Assembly: GCA_014529385.2 (NCBI GenBank) | Contig: CM043960.1 | Coordinates: 24,114,396-24,178,395, forward strand | Length of the DNA stretch: 64,000 bases | Direction: 5' to 3' | Source of the DNA: Adiantum capillus-veneris | Lineage: Eukaryota; Streptophyta; Polypodiopsida; Polypodiales; Pteridaceae | In this document: positions 59,601-64,000 of the stretch, piece after piece | Layout of the letters: each line of letters opens with the position of its first letter | Position numbering within the stretch: position 1 is the first letter of the stretch | Notes under the pieces: model-generated | What the model was told of the DNA's origin: nothing | What the model saw: only the letters and a program-made list of their open reading frames with translations | The model's database searches: none | Program-made: the position numbers and the translations under genes

Positions 59601-62600
59601 CTTGAGTATTATCGCAAGGATAACCATTGTTTCAAATGTGGCGATCAAGGGCATGTGTTCGTGCTTGCCTCCAAAAGAACACCCGCCATGAAGCCTCCTA
59701 GAGCTACCGTGGTCAAAATACAAGAAGAGGAAGCTCACCACAAAGGATCTCCTCTATGCCATGCTTGGGGAAAGGTAAGAGAACATGATGCTTTTATTCT
59801 CTTTGACCCTGGTTCTACTCACAAATTCATATCCACAGAGTTGGCCACCAAGCTAGGCATCAAGCCTATGAGATGGGAGATGTCCTACCCGCTGATGGTG
59901 CTTTCAAGGGGCAAGAAGCTTCAGTCACTCCCTTAATCGGGAAATTGAGGCTCCATGTCCAAAGCTATGTGGACAAAGAGGACTTCTTTATCTCTCCTCT
60001 CAAGCACGAGGATGTAATCATACGGGCACCATGGTTTGATTGCATGGCTGCCAATGTTAAATTCCCTGAAAGAAAAATCTACTTTAAGTACAGGGAAAAA
60101 TAAATGTACATAGATGTCAAAGAGTTGGGTAACACCATACCCATTGTACATACGCAAGCTTTCAATAATTCAATAAAGAGCTCTATTTCCGTGTACATGA
60201 TTTTTATTAAATATTCTCAAAATTAACCTAATGCTTTAGCAAAAGAAAATTCAAAAAATCACAAAGATCTAGAGCTATCTAATTTTCTCAATGGATTTTA
60301 AGATGTTTTTATTGACGACATCCCTTGTGAACCACCTCCTAAATGAGGCAATGATTACCATGCAATTGAACTTCTTCCAGGAAGTTCACTGCCTAATAAA
60401 CCTCCTTATAGAGTTTCTCAATCTCAACAAGAGGAGATTATGCGGCAACAAGAGGAGATTATGAGTTAGTTGAGAAGGGCATGGTTATGCCTAGCTCATC
60501 TCCATTTTGCTCTTCCGTGATAATAGTGCAAAATAAAGACGGCATATATTGTATGTGTGTCGACTATAGAGCACTAAATAGGATCACTAACTATCAAAAA
60601 TAGGTTTCCCGTTCCATGGGTAGAAGACCTATTTGATAAGTTGCAAGGGTCGACCTACTTCAGTAGGATTGACCTAAAAAGTGGCTACCATCAAATAAGG
60701 ATAGTTGATCAAGACATTGTAAAGACCGCATTTCGCACTACGTTTTGTCTTTACAAATACATTGCCATGCCTTTTGGTTTGACCAATGCACCAGCCACGT
60801 TCAACCACTTGATGGAGAAGCTATTCACGCCTCACCAAACCTTTACTGGTTGATGATCTTATCATCTATTCTAATTCACTGGACGAACACAAGCAACACC
60901 TCCACGTGATATTTCAAGTCTTTAGAGAGAATAAATTTTATATTAATCAAGACAAAAGTGATTTTTTCTTACAAGAGATTCAGTATTTAGGTCAGATTAT
61001 CTCTCAAGATGGCATCCAAATGGATCCATCAAAGTTAGAGGTAATAAAAGGATTGCCTAATCCAAGGAATCTTCATGAACTAAGAAGCTTTATAGGTATG
61101 TGTGCATACTATAGATGCTTCATAGAAAAGTTCTCACAAATTGCGGGACTATTACATGACCTAACAAAGAAAAATGTTAGATATACATGGTCTTCCAAGG
61201 AGAACAATGCTTTCGAAAAGCTTAAAGAAAATCTTATCTCTCAACCTATGCTTACACTGTCGGATCTCTCAACTCCAATTGAGGTCCAATGTGACGCTCG
61301 TGGTAATTGCCTTGGAGCTGTTTTGCTCCAAGAAGGGCACGCCATAGCCTATGAAACTCAAAGGCTCGACCTTGTTGAGCAAGCTCTAGGAATATATGTA
61401 AAGGAACTCCTCGCAATTCTACATGCCTTAGACTCGTGGAAGCACTATTTACTGGGGACTCCTTTCATTCTGCGGACGGATCACCTAAGCCTTAAGTACT
61501 TCATGACGCATACCAAGCTCTCCGACAAACAAATGAGGTTGGAAAATTTCCTTTCACAATTTCATTTTCATATTTCTCACATTGCTGGCAAGCATAATCA
61601 AGTAGCCGATGCACTCTCAAGACGGCCAAGAATGAATGCGATTTCCATAGCAACTCACAATGATATATCTTCTATGATAGATGAGTGTGCTATTGATCCC
61701 GATTTTGGAGATTTGATTTCAGCCCTTGCATTAGGGAAGAAAGAGGAACCATTTACTTTACAAGATGTTTATCTTCTCTATGGCAATAGACTATCCATTA
61801 CTAACTAACTCACTACGTGAGAAAGTAATGTATGAATCTCATACTCCTCCTTATGCGGGGCATAGAGGGATTCAGTCTACCCTAAAAGGGATTGAAACAT
61901 ATTTCTATTGGCCTTCCATGAAAGCAAACATACAAGAGTATGTTTCTAAATGTGTGGTATGCCAAAAGACAAACTTGGATAGAGGGAAGCAAGCTGGATT
62001 GCTTCAACCTTTGCCAATGCCTAATTCACCATAGGAGAGCATATCCATCGATTTTATCTTTGGATTGCCTAAGTCTATCCATGGAAATATGGGAATATGG
62101 GCGATAGTAGATAGGTTCAGCAAACAATCTCATTTTATGCCTGTCAAAAAGACTATCAAAGCCCATCAAATGGCAACCCTCTTCATATCACAAATTTTCA
62201 AGTACCATGGCTTGCCAATGTCCATAGTGTCGGATAGAGATCCTAGAATGATCTATAATTTTTGGAAGGGTCTCTTTGAGAATTTAGGGACAAGGATAAA
62301 CTTATCTTTGGCCTATCACCTGCAAACGGATGGCCAAAGTGAAATATCTAACCTAACAAATCTTGATCTACTAAAAGCCTACATAACGGAAGTAAATGGG
62401 AGAAGTACTTACCCTTAATGGAGTATCCTATAATAACATTGTACATACTTCCACAAGAAAATCACCTTTTGAGGTAATTGACGGAAGATCAAAAAGTCCC
62501 CTGCTACTTAAGGTACACGGGAAGATATTCGCTGTTGCTGCTGCAAATGAGCATAGCCGAGACCTACAAGAATCTTTCCAAAAGATTAAGGATGCTATCT

Positions 62601-63131
62601 CTATCTCAGAGCAAAGGAAAAAGGATGCTGCTCATAAGCATAGAAGAGCCCAAGCCTTTAAAGAAAATGATTGGTTCTTGCTTAAATTTCCCAAGGCTTG
62701 ATTAAGGCACACGACGGGCAAGAATCCTAGGGGACACCAAAAGTACTATGCTAAGTTAGCAAAAAGGTATTGTGGTCCCTTCTAGATTCTTAGACCAATC
62801 AATGAGATGGCCTATCAACTCAAGTTACCCAGCCATTGGCTCATGCACAATGCTTTCCATGTGAGCCTACTAAAGCCTTACAAAGGAGAGCCACCTCAAG
62901 AACCAACAATTGAAGACCCACCGGTGATCGAGGACCAAGAAGAGGTGTTGCAGCCCAAGTCCGTTGTCGGACATGAAGACAAGGTATTAAGAGGCGTTAA
63001 GACTATCCGCCGTCGACGGTATCTTATTAAGTTTTAAGAATTATCCTTTTGAATATGCTAGATGGATGCAAGGCATACAATTAAACGATTACCTAAACCT
63101 TGTCAATGCTTACAATGCTTCCCTAGAGTAA
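59601..63131 (+). pseudogene. pol: G3 pol: zinc knuckle, protease, RT, RNase H, integrase, chromodomain-like tail
   Basis: CFKCGDQGHV zinc knuckle near 59631, whose final Cys is lost through a one-base shift; protease DPGSTHKFIS near 59808; RT finger region 60290-60640 with several breaks, then YHQIRIVDQD (60680-60710). The FFDD catalytic box is destroyed by a small deletion near 60850. The frame 60906-61808 gives RT connection and RNase H (QYLGQIISQDGIQMDPSKLE; QCDARGNCLG). The integrase zinc region CVVCQKT (near 61955) and core (SDRDPRM; LQTDGQSEI) are in 61765-62418; the C-terminus and chromodomain-like end (VLRGVKTIRRRRYLIKF) run to 63131. CAG (Gln) at 60981 is the codon that is TAG in G1 and G2. 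Confidence 0.85.
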
Positions 63132-63472
63132 GCAAATGTACAAATGATTAAAATGAACAAAGTTGTTGTCTTATAAGACTCTCTTTTTCTTTATTGTGCA
63201 CAAATGTTAAGTAGTATGCATGCTTAGAAACAAGTTTGTGGAGACAACGTCTTCCAAACACCAAGTAGATCTTGTCACTCTACTATGGAAGATTGATAGG
63301 ACTAATGTGCAAACATGCTTGGGGCAGCTTAGGCTCTCAAGCACCAAATGGATTAGTCATCCATTTTGGAACGATGTCGTAGGGTAAGGTAGGGATCCTC
63401 TACCCGCTAGGAAAAGGACTAATAAATAGGCTTTATCTTCTCTACCCCATACTCGAGGACGACTATAATTTC
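63132..63472 (+). other. G3 3' untranslated segment
   Basis: Non-coding region between pol and the polypurine tract, shared with G1 (34444-34790) and G2 (47057-47397). Confidence 0.7.
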
Positions 63473-63485
63473 AAAACAGAGGTAA
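63473..63485 (+). promoter_or_regulatory. G3 polypurine tract
   Basis: AAAACAGAGGTAA directly before the 3' LTR. The interrupting C is a substitution relative to G2. Confidence 0.65.
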
Positions 63486-63844
63486 TGTCATAATAACTAA
63501 TATCTAATTCTCCTAAATGATTTTCTCATGCTAAACTGATCATTTAATATTGGGAAGTACCAGGGGAGAATTAGATAAAGGCTAGAACATTGGTTAAGCT
63601 GGCAGACCAGCCACATTAGGGATCCAAAGGAGGGGCCATTTGCAATAGAGCAATGTGCAACATTGGGCTTTAAAGACCCTAAGGTTCAGCCCATTAAGAC
63701 TTCCAAAATGCTAAGGTTCCAAAATTCAAAGGTTGTGTCCAATGGTCAAATCTTAGGGAAATTGGATGCTTTGTGAGTGTACACAAAACTCTTAAAGATT
63801 CCTACATAGGAGGGGGAGAGCCTTGTAAGTAGGGGATGAGAGAG

Positions 63845-63880
<36 letters not shown>

Positions 63881-64000
63881 ATATGCTCCCTTTACACAAA
63901 GGGAGTCATGTCAGCTCCCTAGCCCAGCTTCCCACAAGGTGCACTCAAATCCTTTTGGATGGCCATAGAGGTGGACCGATGAGAATTAGGCTAGAGTAAA
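63486..64000 (+). repeat. G3 3' LTR (partial, cut by window end)
   Basis: TGTCATAATAACTAATATC onward matches the 5' LTR from 56342. Includes an expanded (CA)n at 63847-63879 absent from the 5' LTR. Confidence 0.85.

Larger units (their letters stand above)
56342..64000 (+). mobile_element. Ty3/gypsy chromodomain-type element G3 (continues past the window)
   Basis: Plus-strand copy of the G1/G2 family: 5' LTR 56342-57847, primer site 57848, gag, protease, RT-RNase H, integrase, chromodomain-like tail, polypurine tract, and the first 515 bp of the 3' LTR. It is the only one of the three that keeps all coding domains in place, although each is frame-broken. Confidence 0.85.

Overview
The window looks like intergenic nuclear DNA of a land plant. 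The evidence is Ty1/copia and Ty3/gypsy retrotransposons with tRNA-iMet-type primer sites, long (CT)n/(CA)n/(AT)n microsatellites, plant-type introns and a plant-type polyA signal. A fern or another large-genome non-flowering plant is my guess from overall style; no diagnostic gene proves it. I see no rRNA, tRNA, CRISPR array or ordinary single-copy host gene. Almost everything is mobile DNA, most of it decayed.

Layout. (1) 1-1486: microsatellite-rich flank. (2) 1487-32720: one nested composite. Its outer shell is a single copia element, with LTRs at 1492-1683 and 32389-32715 and the same 5-bp duplication AAGGT outside both. Its gag (12508-13139, + strand) and pol (1773-5126, - strand) now face opposite ways. 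They are separated by a large DNA element, called T here, whose ends at 5127 and 13140 share a 31-bp terminal inverted repeat beginning AACACCATTTTAGAT and an AAAA/TTTT flank. T (about 23 kb once a later inversion is allowed for) carries a DUF7869-type transposase-like gene (13595-16791, -), a gene with a ParB-like fold motif (24866-27600, +, one intron) and two FCP1/NIF-type phosphatase-like reading frames (6983-7762 and 8230-9630, -). About 11 kb of T is arrays built on the palindrome CTATGGCCCTAGGGCCATAG. Two 2.0-kb inverted copies (9841-11839 and 29445-31443) bracket the inverted segment; undoing that inversion makes the copia element collinear again. (3) 32821-41430, 45465-52989 and 56342-64000: three related chromodomain-type Ty3/gypsy elements (G1 and G2 on -, G3 on + and running off the window), all with broken gag-pol. 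(4) 41431-45464 and 53076-56341: spacers with simple repeats, an old ~300-bp repeat and no convincing gene.

How it works together. The retroelements follow standard logic: LTR, primer site, gag, protease, RT/RNase H, integrase, polypurine tract, LTR. T is the unusual object. Its DUF7869 gene lies beside one terminus, the ParB-like gene is divergent from it across a 1.5-kb non-repetitive island (18461-19955) that may be a shared promoter, the FCP1-like genes lie near the other terminus, and palindrome arrays separate the genes. A DNA-binding partner for the palindromes encoded within T is a reasonable but untested idea. Most genes of T and of the copia shell carry premature stops explainable by C-to-T change, as expected for methylated, silenced repeats.
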